From Conoideocrella luteorostrata (lineage: Eukaryota; Ascomycota; Sordariomycetes; Hypocreales; Clavicipitaceae): DNA of 64,000 bases. The notes under the pieces were generated by a model. That model was not told the DNA's origin. It saw only the letters and a program-made list of their open reading frames with translations, and searched no databases. Location of the stretch: the NCBI GenBank assembly GCA_032433595.1, contig JASWJB010000124.1, positions 48,514 through 112,513 on the forward strand, in the 5' to 3' direction. Positions 1 through 11,403 of the stretch are shown piece after piece. Each line of letters opens with the position of its first letter. Position 1 is the first letter of the stretch. Position numbers and translations under genes: made by a program.

Positions 1-377
1 TCCGTGGTAACCCCAACACCTCCCGAAAAGGCTGACGACACATGTGAAGACGACACGACACGGCCCTTGATTACGTATAAGCAGTGACATTGCACTGCTC
101 AGCCAAATGGAGAAGGCCAGGCTGAGACCTTGACATGTGCCTTCAAGGCCCTTCATGGCGTTGGGTAATTATTCTTTTCTTTTCTCCGTCCTACAGCGTT
201 GCCCTGAGCCGGGATCGTTGTCTAGCCTAGATAAGGATTGTCCTCGCCTGAAGGATCCGCACGGGAAGAAATGGATAAATAGACAAGGCGAGAAAGAAAC
301 ATGTAATGAAATGCCACAGTGACCTGCTGAAGCAGCGCTTCCCTGTCCAAGTTCCCTTGCAACGAAGTACAAGCACT

Positions 378-466
378 CAAGGTGCCGACAAATTAATCAA
401 GACATCCAGGTCAGAGACAGAGTGTGTCTGGAGGGCCTCGAAGTCTCGATTAATCTGTCAGGCGCG
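378..466 (+). repeat. Imperfect palindromic element, copy 1
   Basis: The left arm begins CAAGGTGCCGACAAATTAAT and the right arm ends with a near inverse of it (GATTAATCTGTCAGGC). The two arms pair over about 24 bases with about four mismatches, around a loop of about 25 bases. A second copy in opposite orientation lies at 23929-24014, and the match between copies includes the loop (CAGAGACAGAGTG against CAGAGGCAGAGTG). This looks like a small non-autonomous inverted-repeat element (MITE-like) or a decayed one. No transposase is nearby. No target-site duplication was identified. Confidence 0.65.
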
Positions 467-552
467 TGGCACTGAAACCCCCACCACTTGCCACTCCTCA
501 ACTCGAAACCCACGCTGCCGCACGACAGCAACTGCCAGATCTGACACTGGGT

Positions 553-771
553 GCTCCGTACTCCGTACAGAGTACTTAGCTATACTACCAGCTACTCCGT
601 ACTCATCGAGGTCCCCAAGTAGCAGACAGTATCATGTACAAAACACCTCGTTTGTTTCTAGTCTCTCAACACAAAATTAGACAGCTGGTACTCCGTAGTT
701 ACCACTCCGTACGTAGTTAGAACTCCGTATTGCAGCTTTTTGTGTGGCATCATTCCACCTTGGACTCCGTG
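553..771. repeat. Cluster of ACTCCGT heptad motifs
   Basis: At least six copies of (T)ACTCCGTA(C) occur in about 220 bases (near 553-568, 593-602, 690-697, 704-712, 722-729 and 764-770), all in the same orientation on the given strand. It is the first of many such intergenic clusters in the window. Confidence 0.7.
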
Positions 772-813
772 GGCAGCAAAGTAACGTCCTAGTGGCCCAA
801 TTTGTGCATCTAC

Positions 814-878
814 TCTGCATCGGCTTCTGCATCTGCACCTGCATCTGCCTGCACCTGCGCCTGCACCTGCGCCTGCAT
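814..878 (+). repeat. TGCATC/TGCACC/TGCGCC hexamer repeat
   Basis: A degenerate hexanucleotide tract of about eleven TGC-led units, with one 4-base break. The open frames crossing it on both strands (Cys/Ala/Ser or Arg/Gly/Ala rich) are products of the repeat and not genes. Confidence 0.7.
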
Positions 879-1217
879 GTTCTCTTCTTCCTCGTCGGCT
901 TGTCAGCTTCCAGTGGCCATACAACGTCTCAACATTTTCGGAGGCACAATTCTGTACGGAGTATTGTACTATACTTTTGCAACATACAGCTTGCACGTGC
1001 TTATTCATATCCAATCTTCACCATCATCATCATGATAACGCCGGCATCTTCACCACCGCAGTTGCACCCTTCCTGACAGCACCCTGTTTGCTTGTCCACC
1101 CCGTACCCAGGTTTTGCCTCGGCATTCTCCTTCGAATCCCACGATCCACTTTTCGGTCCTGCATTAGTTAGGTTGGCACTAGCACTAGCTGGCTCGTCTG
1201 GCTAGTTACTTGCTAAC

Positions 1218-1311
1218 TACTCCGTACTCCGTACGGAGTACGGAGCACAAGGACGGAGCATGAGGACAGTGTGCAAGCATATTGTAACTGCTTCGTACGG
1301 GGTACTCCGTA
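1218..1311. repeat. Heptad array with a perfect palindrome
   Basis: Bases 1218-1248 hold TACTCCGTACTCCGTACGGA followed by GTACGGAGCAC. This is two heptads on one strand meeting two on the other, giving a self-complementary core CTCCGTACGGAG. A further TACTCCGTA lies at 1303-1311. Confidence 0.75.
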
Positions 1312-2718
1312 CAATATGGTAAATTGCCACGCATTACTAATTGAACTGTTCCAAGGCGGTAGACCTTTTGTCTTTGTTCAAGCGATCCATCCTGTCAGCC
1401 GCCACGGGCTGGTTAGAGCACTAAAAGGTGGATATTCGATTTCATCGGGTGACAGGCTGGGGTAGAGAGTCTCTAACGCGTGGCTTCCACGCAATGTGCC
1501 TTATTATGCCTTGGCTGTTGCTCCGGCCTGCCGTCTCCAGTTTGGCTAGCTATATTAGCCGTCAAGTGTAACTGACTACTACGCACTCCGTAGTCCGCCG
1601 CGATTGCATGCCCATGTACTCCGTACCGCCTGGTTTGCGATTTACGAGATCAAAACCCGCGACTAGAAGCGGAATGCTTCCGTTCGGAGGCTGCCCATGC
1701 AAACCGTTCCCATCGGGTTGATCCCGCATGCTGCTCAAGACGCCCGGCTAATTGCTTGAAGTACTGTATTGTATGTAATTGTGAGCATCTCCGTGTCCCC
1801 TTAGCTCAGGGTGACAACTTTGACACATGTGCTCCTTCTAGAGCTTTCACAAAAGCATTGGCATCCTCACATCCAAAGACGTTTATGTGTCATGTTCATT
1901 CGTCCCGTTGGTTCTACTATGTACGGCGTACCTAGCCCATCCCAAAGTGTGCTGCAGAATCCCATGTCATTGAGGCAAACGTGGACTGCACCTCCTTCTT
2001 TCTTTTCGCATCTCTCTGCGTATCCTATCACATGCCTCATAACGTCGACATCCAAGCTATAGAGGATTTCCCCCTTCGCCTTCACCATGTCTGTTCCCAA
2101 CAGCAACAAAATGTATAATACGGCAGGGAAAGAAAAACAAGTAGTGACGCCATAATCAAATGTCTCCGTCTTCCAGTCCTAACGGTTATACACTTCCCGG
2201 TATCCTCACTGGTAACCACGTCGGTTTTAAAACGTGTTGGTGAATAATTGTACAAAACATGCTTTAAAAAAAAGGTGGAAGAGCCAAAAAAAAAAAAAAA
2301 GAAAACAGCAAAGAGAGCGCCACCGGGGGCGCCAGAACAAGGCTAGAATGAAAAATGAGAAACATAAATGCATATACGTTACAGAGCTCGACAGAGGCGC
2401 GCAGGAGAGATCCAATGACACAATACGGCCACAGTTGCAAGAGCTTGGTCATTAGCTTTGAGAGCAGGTTGACTCCACCACATCCTGCTTGCTCGAAAGA
2501 AAAGCCATATTCCGCGCCAAGTGGGGGGGCTTTTGGCATTACGCATCGGTATAGTTAATCCTCTGTACTTCCCAGATTCTTGATGACATTTTGGCTTTCA
2601 TAATTCATATTGTACACATACACTATGCGTCACAACATCGTCGTCTCGGCTCGTCCTCGAATATATTGTGTCAACCGTATAACAAGCCTGCTTAGAGCTT
2701 GGCGTATGCGTAAATCCA

Positions 2719-5712
2719 TCAAGTCGTGGTATCTGAAGTGGGAAGTGGAGGAGGGCTTGAAGCTTTGTGTCTCCTAAAAAAGTGAAAGTCCTTCATCCTA
2801 AATCGACTTGACTTTTTCCTGAGAGACTTGCCCTCTGCCTTGCCAATACTGCTTCCGTGGCTTGTGTCATCTTCAATTGGCCCTCCATCGTGTAGGACAG
2901 TCCCCGGAGACCCGTGGCTGGAGGTGCTGGGGGGCGACATGTTCAGACCGGTAGCGCTTAGCGTCCTCTCTATGGACCCGTTGCTAACAATACTTGTGCC
3001 CTGCGTGCTTGGAGAGAGTGCCATCTTCTCGGTTGTGGCAGTCGTAGCTTGAGATTGCCAGTCTCCGGTAAAGGCCCCATTTGCACTGCCCTCAGTGGTC
3101 TCGCTGCAGCGCTGTCTTCCAAATTGCGTCGACGCTTTGCTCTCTCCTCCGCTGTCTCCTCGAGACCGGCAGTTGAATGGATCACTGCCGGCCAACTCTC
3201 GTACCGCATCGAACGTTGAAGCGGTCCCATTCAAGTTCTCATGCGGCGGTTCGCCATCTTGCGGTAGCGCGTGGCTGACATCCGCGGGCTTGTCGGATAC
3301 CAGGGGAGCTGGCTGCTGATCGCGAATCAATACATCAGCAGCTACTTGTGGCGTATCCCCTCTGTCTTCAACCGTCGGATCAGTCATGCCTTGTGCTGGG
3401 CTAGACTTGGCGGTTGACTGATTACCTTCACCGTCCTTTTCTCCTATATAGCTTCGGGTCCGAGGAGAAAATGTACCCTCTCGAATTCCTCGCCTGAAAC
3501 CTACTTCCTCGGAAGACTGCTTTGCCTTCTCCTCCCGCACCTTCTGCTCGAAAAGACCTTTATTAACTTCGAGTTCATCCACGGTATATCGCATTGCGGG
3601 CATGATATCAGCAACACCTTGAAATAAGGGGATCGCAAACATATTCATAAAGCCGAGCTGAGCGTTTGACAAGGACAGAATATCTTTCTTGGGCTGGGCG
3701 AGAAGAGAAGACTTGATATTTAATTCCTCTTCCATACATGCTTGCCTGGAGAATTCTTCTGATAGGATGTGCATCCACTTTAACGCTGCGTCGTGATGTC
3801 GAGCCTGATGTGACTGATTAGCAGAGTCCGTCAAGTAAAGAAGTTCAATTACAGCCAGTGTGGAATAAAGGTCCTACTTACCACGTTGCTGATATCTGCA
3901 CATTTGATGAGTAGTGAGCATGCGAGGGCTTTGTGATCCTCTATTTGACGCCCGTTCCAGCCCTCAGTACTATTGCTATCCTGTAGCCGTTCTTGAATGT
4001 CACCAAGCTTCTTCATGTAGTCAAAGTGCAAGCCCATATCCGTTGCGAGAATGGAGCTGATCATTAAACTGCGCATTTTTCGGTCTTCGAATGCGGATGG
4101 CCAATAACGGCGGAGAATTTGTGAGTAGGCAGCACAGTGGAATGATTCCAAGACTGAGCGGTCGTTGTACAATTGGGCCAGGGGCGCATTTAAAGTGGCC
4201 AAGAAGCCATTGTTGACACCGGGATGTCCTACGTCATGACCAATTGCAGTGATGAGAAGCGTGAGTGCCTCGAAAGGGCTCAGCAATGTCGCGATTGGTG
4301 ATTTTTCGGGAAAGGTTCCTTCGCGTTGACCTTTTGGGTAGGATGGGAGGGCACCAATGTGGACGAGAAAGTTGAAAGTGGCTTGCAACACATCAACTAC
4401 ATGACGGAAATTATGATATGGGACGAAGCTGTTGTATGCCGCACGGCAGGCAACCAGGTAATTTATAAGTTGATCTGGCATGCAAGTTAGCAAATGGAGG
4501 GTGAAATTGTAAGGCAACTCGTCTTACCTGATGGTATCCGCCAAGGTTCCAATTCAGGCGCAGTCAGAGCATGCTTAAACATGACTAAGGCGGCAACTAA
4601 TAACTCGTCGTCGGAGAAGGAGTGGGCGCAAAAATGCCATTGCCCAACGGCATTGGCGATCTCAATTTGACGCTTAGATGAAACAGCAATATGCGCCCCA
4701 GCAATTTGTCCGTCGTTGCTGTCGAGCCTACAGATACCATTCATGAGTCCTGACACCATGGCTTCACGCAAGTAGGCATACGGTTTCTGTTCGCTGATGC
4801 CGACCCAAGACCGCTTCCTTCCCTTAGCAACTTCTAATATGGCTTGCTGTTCCTTGGTGGCATCCCTGTGGGCTTTATATGCACAAATCTCGAGAGTAGT
4901 GATGCATTTTGAGCTTAATGGGCTTATAAGTACATCAACGGCTCCAAGATCCAGACATGTTCTTATCAGCCGACGATTGCCAGCAAGTGATGCTTGCGGA
5001 GTCAATAGACTCTCCAAAGCACCATCAGTCATTTGATGGCCAGGGCTAGAGACAGCCGGCTCCGGGTAGCTAATGACTGGTACTGGAACAACAAGCTTGG
5101 ATATGCTGCGAAGGTGTGCCTCGGTAATAATTTTTTGCAGTAGACTTAGACCGTACAAATCCTCGTTAGGTGTGTGAATTTCGGATGCTTGTGAGATAAG
5201 ACCGGGTGTAGGCGACGACGACCTGGATCGGATAGTCTGTTCGTGTAATCGATCATCAAAAGGTATGTCCAGCAAAACCAAAGTGGGTGTTATCTTGACC
5301 ATTGATCCATCTTGAAGTCGAAATAAGGTTGATAGGCACGCCGCACCGGTGTTACAAATGTGAACTGCAAGTGATCAGTTTTACTATATCCAAACGTGCG
5401 GCGACATCGAGCATCGGATGAAATAGGTGGCAATGCCGGAACAGACACGAAGTGAACATTCTGTGCAAGAAGTGTAAAAATAAAATACAATTTTGAACAA
5501 GACAATAACAAATTGGTGGAAAGACGTGTTCAGAACATACCATCGCCAAATGCATCTAGTAGTGGTTGTAACAATTCTTCGGTATGGTCGCGTTTCCAGT
5601 CCGATTGATTAGAATCTAGAGGTGCATCTGATGCGTTGGGGGTGGCCCGAATCAATCTATCCTCGTCTACGAGACGGTTAACATAGATGACATCGCATGA
5701 AAGGCGGTCCAT
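2719..5712 (-). CDS. pdeH: High-affinity 3',5'-cyclic AMP phosphodiesterase (PDE2/PdeH type)
   Basis: Hydrolyses cAMP to AMP and so sets the level of protein kinase A signalling in the cytoplasm. Exons on the minus strand: 5712-5541, 5364-4528, 4474-3882 and 3804-2719, giving 895 residues with all phases matching. The exon 1/2 junction restores DVHICNTGAACL and the exon 3/4 junction restores KCADISNVARHHDAALKW, both typical of the family. The metal-binding residues of the class I PDE domain are visible: H357 and H361 (HNFRH), H416, D417 and H420 (HDVGHPG), and D530 (KCADISN). A glutamine-pocket helix follows (LGFMNMFAIPLFQ). The start MDRLSCDVIYVN resembles fungal PdeH starts; the frame is open further upstream to 6024, so a longer N-terminus is possible. 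The last 200 or so residues are Ser/Thr/Gly-rich and probably disordered. Confidence 0.93.
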
Positions 5713-8700
5713 CGGGGTAACGGGAGGCTGCCAGTCTCGCGACTGGAGCACGTTGACCACCCGGCAGGATTTCGATAAGCGACACACGGAGCTGAGGCCA
5801 GGGTTGCCGACGATGATGTGAGGGGAGGATTCGGGTAACGAGAGGTCTCTCTCGGGATGCGATAGCTTTACTGGTATGATTATAACCAATAGGTTAGAAA
5901 AAAGCGAGGAACTCAATGACCCAGAAACCGGGACATAGACAAAATGCACCACTGGCGTGCTTAGGCGACTGAAAGTAGCAACGAGCTGGGACAGCAGGCT
6001 CCGAATGCTTGACCGGCAATTCAAATGCGGACTGCACAGGCACTTTTAGGTTATAAATATCGCCGGGAGACGTTTAGAAGGGCCAGGCTCATCGATGCAA
6101 GTTCGAATTGGACGGACCAGAGGATTTGTGACTAGCGAATCGTTGAGGAATTAGTGCCGACAAAATTGCGCCCGGTGCAGAAGAGTCGCGCGACCAAATG
6201 GGGGAATAAATTGCTGGTTCGGAAAATGGTGATGAAAAGAGTAGAATCGAAAAGCCAAAGGAGCGAAGATACCGAAAGTAAGGGAAGAAAGACGGAAGAG
6301 AAGTATCGCAACTCTGGTCACAGAGTCGCACGTGGGAGGATGGTGTTGTGAGGATCTAGAAGGGCGAGCGAAGAAAGAAGGGCGCGAATGTCGCAGCGGC
6401 AATTGTGGGAGGCGTCCGTTTCGGGGGGAGGGGGTTCCTCAGTTCCTTAGGTCAACGAATTCCAGAAGACGACGGGACAATGCACTACTGCGCTGCTAGA
6501 ACGACTAGGAACTGGGATTGGTTTGTGGCTCGTCCTCTTCCTGTCCTTGTCCAGAACTGGGCTGGGCTGGGCTGGCTGGCTGGCGCAACGGGGCTGCGAC
6601 TGGGTCTGTCGGAGCAGACGGAGCAGACGGGGCAGAAACCCGGGTTTGGGATGGTATCGAAGCTGGAAGGGCCGGTCGACAGGTCAGAGAGAGCAGCAAT
6701 GATCGTAGAGCGGCGCCAGACATCAGCATCTAGAAGGGATCGGCAGTCGATTCAAAGGGAGCGTAGTGGTGCATTGCTTTGTTTCGGTCGTCACCCGATT
6801 CTGAAATGGTCCGCACAATTCGACCCAGGCCGATTGACGGGCGTGTGCTAGGGTTTCTAGAACCTGCAGCTGCTTCTTCTTCTTCTTTTTTTTCCTTCTA
6901 TCCCCTTTCGTCCTATAAATCTCCGAATCTGCCCGCTGACCCCTTTGAAAGAGTAGAGGATGGTGCGGCAGCAGGAGATGTAAAGCGGACGAACGATCGC
7001 AAAACTCTCTAGAAGCAGGCCGAGAAAGCAGAGGGTGCTAAACATGGATCCGGGTTGGCGAATTTTAGCACAACGGAGAGATGAACTAGCGCTGGGGGAG
7101 GACCTGCTTCGGCTGGGCTGGTGACTGGGAAGTGGAAGGAGGCGTCGACTGGAGTGGCGAGCTCTGCGATGGCGCCAAACCCAACGGCAGCAGGGGCAAA
7201 GCCAATGAGGGAAGGTGGACAAACTAACTGTGGGTAATTCATTACGATTAAAAAACTGACACTTGATCTGGCGGGAAGGCACGACCATGATCGGATTTAG
7301 CTCTTGACCTCAGGATTGAACTGGGGCAATGAGGCGTCTTCGTGTCGAAGCAGGCAGGGCAAGCAATTTAAATCATAACTGATCATGTGCTTCCTTCTGC
7401 CGTGCCTAATAATACCCATGGTACTTGTTGCAACAATATTTTAAAAATCCACAGCAACCGACCGAAAAACAACAGGGTATGAAGAGGCATTACCAGCAGC
7501 CAACCATTGGGTACCGCATGGTCCAACCAAAGGGACGTTGACTAACGACCTAGGCAGTTCAAAACTGACACGAACGGGCGAAGTAGCGGGAGCAGAGAGA
7601 GAAAAGTTTCGGCATAGCAAACTGATCGATATCTCGCCGAGGTCGCGAGCTAACTAACTAACTAACTAGCTGTCATTCCGTTCCCGTCACTATTTCGCTA
7701 TTGCGAAAACCTTATTGCGTGAGAACCCAGCTTGGTTAGAGCTAGGGACAGAACCGGCCTCCAACGACGGCGGCATCAATCTGACTATGTTGGTTTCCAG
7801 AATGACAAACTGCATTAAAGAGTGTGGCGGCACTGGAAAATAGCTTCTGACCTACTCCGTATTGGCTGCGATAATGACAAGCATTGCAGTGGTTAAGTTC
7901 GCATAACGGCCCGTATCCCTGCAGAAGCACGCCACAACGATCAACGAGAGCAGGGAGGGCACGAAAGGAGATGCTACCAACCGAGCTCTTGTAATGCCCT
8001 GCAACGGCCTTCGCTGCAGATGTGCCGCATCCAGCCTAAGCACTCGGTCTAATCACTTATAATCAGCCCCCCAAGGTGCATCGAGCCCAATTACGCAATC
8101 ATGCCCTCTAGCGGATAGGCATGTCAGGCATTCGTACCAGAGTCACACCTCCTCGGCGGCTGCTTGAGCGCCAATTTAAGTGCCAGCGAGTGACGGGAAA
8201 GTACTTGCGGACGCCACGCAAACAGATGCTAGCCAGTATTGCGACGAGTAATCTGCATACAATATTGCTCTCTGGCAGAGTGGCATTTATATTAGCACAG
8301 CGATCGCGTTAGGAAGTGCCTTCTTCGGTGCTCTTCTAGGATCAGTAACCGAATTGTCCAGGTCATGCAAAGGAATATTCGACTTCAAAGATGGTCCCGC
8401 GAGATAATGCTCAAGGCCCATCGTCATACAAGCACGGGCAACTTGGGGGTACATCGAATACAGACGTGCGTTTATAATGTAAGTCTAGATGGAGGACGAC
8501 TTGGGAATTGGGTTTCTTTTCTTCTTTTCTTCTGCTCTCTTTGCTCCATTCTTTCTCGTTCATTTCAAACTCAGCCCCTAGCCGTCCTCAAAAGGCTCTG
8601 ACCGGTCCCTTGTGCGACTTGCCATCTTGGCGTTGCTTCTTATTGGAGGTACCGATTGCTCCGTACAAGCTGTTTAATTCCAGCCTTTTTCAACGCCCAA

Positions 8701-9924
8701 ACTATGCGGATTTTTACCGCTTCTTCACGTCAAGCTACCGGGTAACCGTCGTCCTCTCACGAAACGGCGGTCTCTATGTCTATTTCGCTAACTAATGCTA
8801 GAGTCGGATGCCTTGGATTCACTGCTTCCGCTTTGCCTTGCCGGGATCCGTGGGTCCTGTTCCGCTTTCTGGGCTCCTTCTAGAACAGTAGCCGAAAAGC
8901 TCCAACCACAAACCAGCCCTGCTCGAGTGTTGGTGGCTCCCGCACTTCCAAGGACTGTGTGTGTTGGTATTGGAATTGATGTACTCCGTATTACATACGC
9001 TCATGGGCAACAGGGCACAAACATTTATCAAGCTGTGATTGGGCAGAAAGGAAACGCCATTACACGCCTCCAAACAGCCCAGCAGCAGTGTGACCAACCC
9101 AGCCCTTGCTCTGATCGTCGCACATACTAGGGCAACGGCCATCCGTGAGTTTGATGGGTTGACAGACGGGTAATTAGCATGCAGCCATCGGCAGCATCAT
9201 GTTCCGCGATACTGAGGTGTGGCGCACCTGTCCAACCTGACCAACGTGCAAGGTGAGACATGGTCTCTCTCTCAACGGAGTACTTGTCAACTTGTCCAGT
9301 TCCAGTGCTGTGTTGTACTGTACTGTACTGGGCTGTAATGTCATATTAATACAAACCTTGATATTAACACAATATTGTACAATATTTCCCAAATTACAAG
9401 TCCGCAGAAAAACGCCACTGCCCCAGCAGCACGCGCAGATGCTCCCGTCGCTAAATTATCAACCAAAGTTGCCCGTCCGTACCGTCCGTGTTTGAGATTT
9501 TTGGCCATCCAGCCTCCATCCCAAGGCATATCGTTTTTGTTTGTAGTCACACCCATGCACTTACAATACAATACAGAACCATGACGGCGCACAGCACGGC
9601 ACAGTACGCATGCTATGCACGTCAGGGTTCTCCCCTCCCAAGCCATGAACCTCCTTTCCACCATGGATATTCGCCACGAGCAAAAGGGAGCAAATTTACA
9701 AAAAATGGGCGATGCTATAACTACCGCACCGTACTTCGTACTCAATCTCAATCCTCCGATATCATAAGTAACTAATCCCCAGAAAAGAGAGTAACACAAG
9801 GCAGAACCAGGGGAGTAGAGCAGGCCAGGGTGGGATGGTGGAAGCAAAGCCTCATAACGATGTGAATGCGACGCTGTTATTCCTACCGTTGGCCAGTCCG
9901 CATGCCAGGTAAACCGCGACGTCT

Positions 9925-9942
9925 CCCCCCCCCCCCCCCCCC
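9925..9942. repeat. Poly-C homopolymer
   Basis: Eighteen consecutive C. Homopolymers of this length are prone to assembly error, so the exact count is uncertain. Confidence 0.8.
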
Positions 9943-10321
9943 TTAAATCCCTACGCGTTATTCAACATTGGGCGGTTTCAGTATGGAAGAATATTGAGTA
10001 GATGGTCTTATTGCTCTAACCTAGGCTTTTGGTTTGATACGCATGACCTACCAGACGGGTTCAAATGGCACAAAACATTAAAATTTTGGGGAAAGAAAAA
10101 CAAAAAGAAAAACAAAAGTAAAGAAGAGAAGCCAAAGCCTCCATTCAATAGCTGCTACTCTGCCGGGGTCACAATCTCATGGTTTGATTGTCATCTGCAC
10201 CACCCTCCCCGCCCTTTTCCCCCAAACAGATATGAACCTTTGTTCTTGTTGGTTTATCCTACCTCTCACCTCGAGTTGTGATTATGTGCCTGTCAGAACA
10301 AAACCAGCTGGCAATCGGTTT

Positions 10322-10425
10322 GGAGCACGGAGCACGGAGCACGGAGCACGGAGCACGGAGCAAGAGCAAGGAGCAAGGAGCACGGAGCACGGAGAACGGA
10401 GTACGGATTACGGAGCAAGGAGCAC
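10322..10425 (+). repeat. Tandem heptamer array, AGCACGG variants
   Basis: About fifteen near-contiguous 7-base units: AGCACGG repeated five times, then AGCAAG(G), AGCACGG, AGAACGG, AGTACGG, ATTACGG and AGCAAGG. The AGTACGG unit is a rotation of ACGGAGT, the heptad scattered through the window, so this is probably an expanded and diverged array of the same sequence. The open frames crossing it on both strands are repeat translations. Confidence 0.8.
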
Positions 10426-11403
10426 TCGGCATCTGATATATCATTGAGGCAGAGTATGATAGCATTAGCCGGGACATGGTGATCTGAGACCTTTAGTCTT
10501 TGGGTTGGGTCATTCCGATCTTCGGCGAAGCGTACATTTATTCTGTTTATTCGTACTTTTAACCACTTGGCCCTCTGCAATACGTAAATGTTAATCGGGA
10601 CAGACCATGTGTATACATGTTTTCATAGAAGAGGTAAATCGACTCGGTTGAAAATGGTTTGATAACTTTATGAGTTGACGACACGCTGTATGAGCGGACT
10701 GGAACTACCTACCCACTTGGTGATGAACACGGAAACTCGTAATTCCCATGCTGAAAATTGTGCAAAGTGCCCGTGGTCCCGTCATGTCTGTCAAATAGTT
10801 ATGTCTTTGAATAACTCATGTCTCACTATGCTGAACCCACACCCCATCTCGACTACTGAGACATGCACAAGGAGTGCATGTTGCACCTCGCTATTCTAAT
10901 CCACGAGAAAGACAAAACCATGTGCCAAAACCCCCCCTCCCCCTTCCCCTCCATACTAGTACAATAGTCCGTGTTGACCACGGTGTTGCCACGTGGGGGA
11001 AGGGGGGCATTGAACATGTGTGCGTGCCACGAACAACTTCGTATGAACAAGATTGCTCTGCGGAGAATTATATTTAACATAATGCATGCGGCAAATGCAC
11101 AGAGCTGTTATATCCTCTCTAGGGCGTCGACTAAGCGCTGCCTTGTGTTGCCTCAAACAGCATTTCTTCTATATCTATTGTACTCCGTACAACTCCGTCT
11201 GAATGTAGGGAACTCTCTCTCTTTTTTCCCCTGTCTAATGTGACTTTGATTTTCTGGAACAAAACTGCTTCCATATAACACTTTCCTTTACCCCAACTGT
11301 GGATGTGGTGATCTGCATGCTATGCTTCCACATGGTTACAATCAACCCATATGTCGTGCTTCGCGGCTAGTCGCTCAGTCGCTCCGTACCGGTTTGTCCT
11401 CTT

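Larger units (their letters stand above)
1..2718. other. Gene-free region with short repeats
   Basis: No open frame here looks like a gene: the longest are low-complexity or overlap each other on opposite strands. It holds an imperfect hairpin element (378-466), clusters of the ACTCCGT heptad, hexameric TGCACC/TGCATC repeats (about 814-878) and a run of 15 A (2286-2300). The last few hundred bases are probably the 3' flank of the phosphodiesterase gene that ends at 2719. Confidence 0.7.
5713..11403. other. Long intergenic region between PDE and USP genes
   Basis: About 5.7 kb with no convincing gene. The proximal part (5713 to about 7300) is the upstream region of the phosphodiesterase gene, with pyrimidine-rich (6872-6899) and GGGCT-rich stretches. 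Further on there is a TAAC run (about 7650-7668), an 18-base C run (9925-9942), a heptad array (10322-10425) and scattered ACTCCGT motifs (7853, 8982, 9275, 11181). Open frames in this region overlap on both strands and show no recognisable domain. Confidence 0.6.

Noticed and set aside
658..1076. Overlapping Ala/Cys/Arg/Gly-rich open frames on both strands
   Set aside because: They are translations of the TGCACC-type hexamer repeat and of heptad motifs, and no domain is visible.
1120..1145. TTCGAATCCC resembling a tRNA B box
   Set aside because: No matching A box, acceptor stem or anticodon arm could be drawn around it. Scanning for B-box-like sequence elsewhere gave no tRNA.
5461..5511. 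Alternative acceptor (TTGCACAG at 5461) for exon 2 of the phosphodiesterase gene
   Set aside because: Using it brings an early stop or loses phase. The acceptor at 5365 restores DVHICNTGAACLSTLFRLQDG, which matches the family.
6405..7288. Open frames of 140-150 codons on both strands upstream of the phosphodiesterase gene
   Set aside because: GC-rich promoter-type sequence with simple repeats; protein composition is biased and no family is recognisable.
9341..9847. 168-codon open frame on the minus strand
   Set aside because: No recognisable motif; it overlaps other frames, begins within repeat-like sequence, and lies in a stretch with no splice-supported neighbours.
10184..10580. Frames reading repeated RSTEHGA or SVLRAPC
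   Set aside because: Both are translations of the heptamer array on opposite strands.
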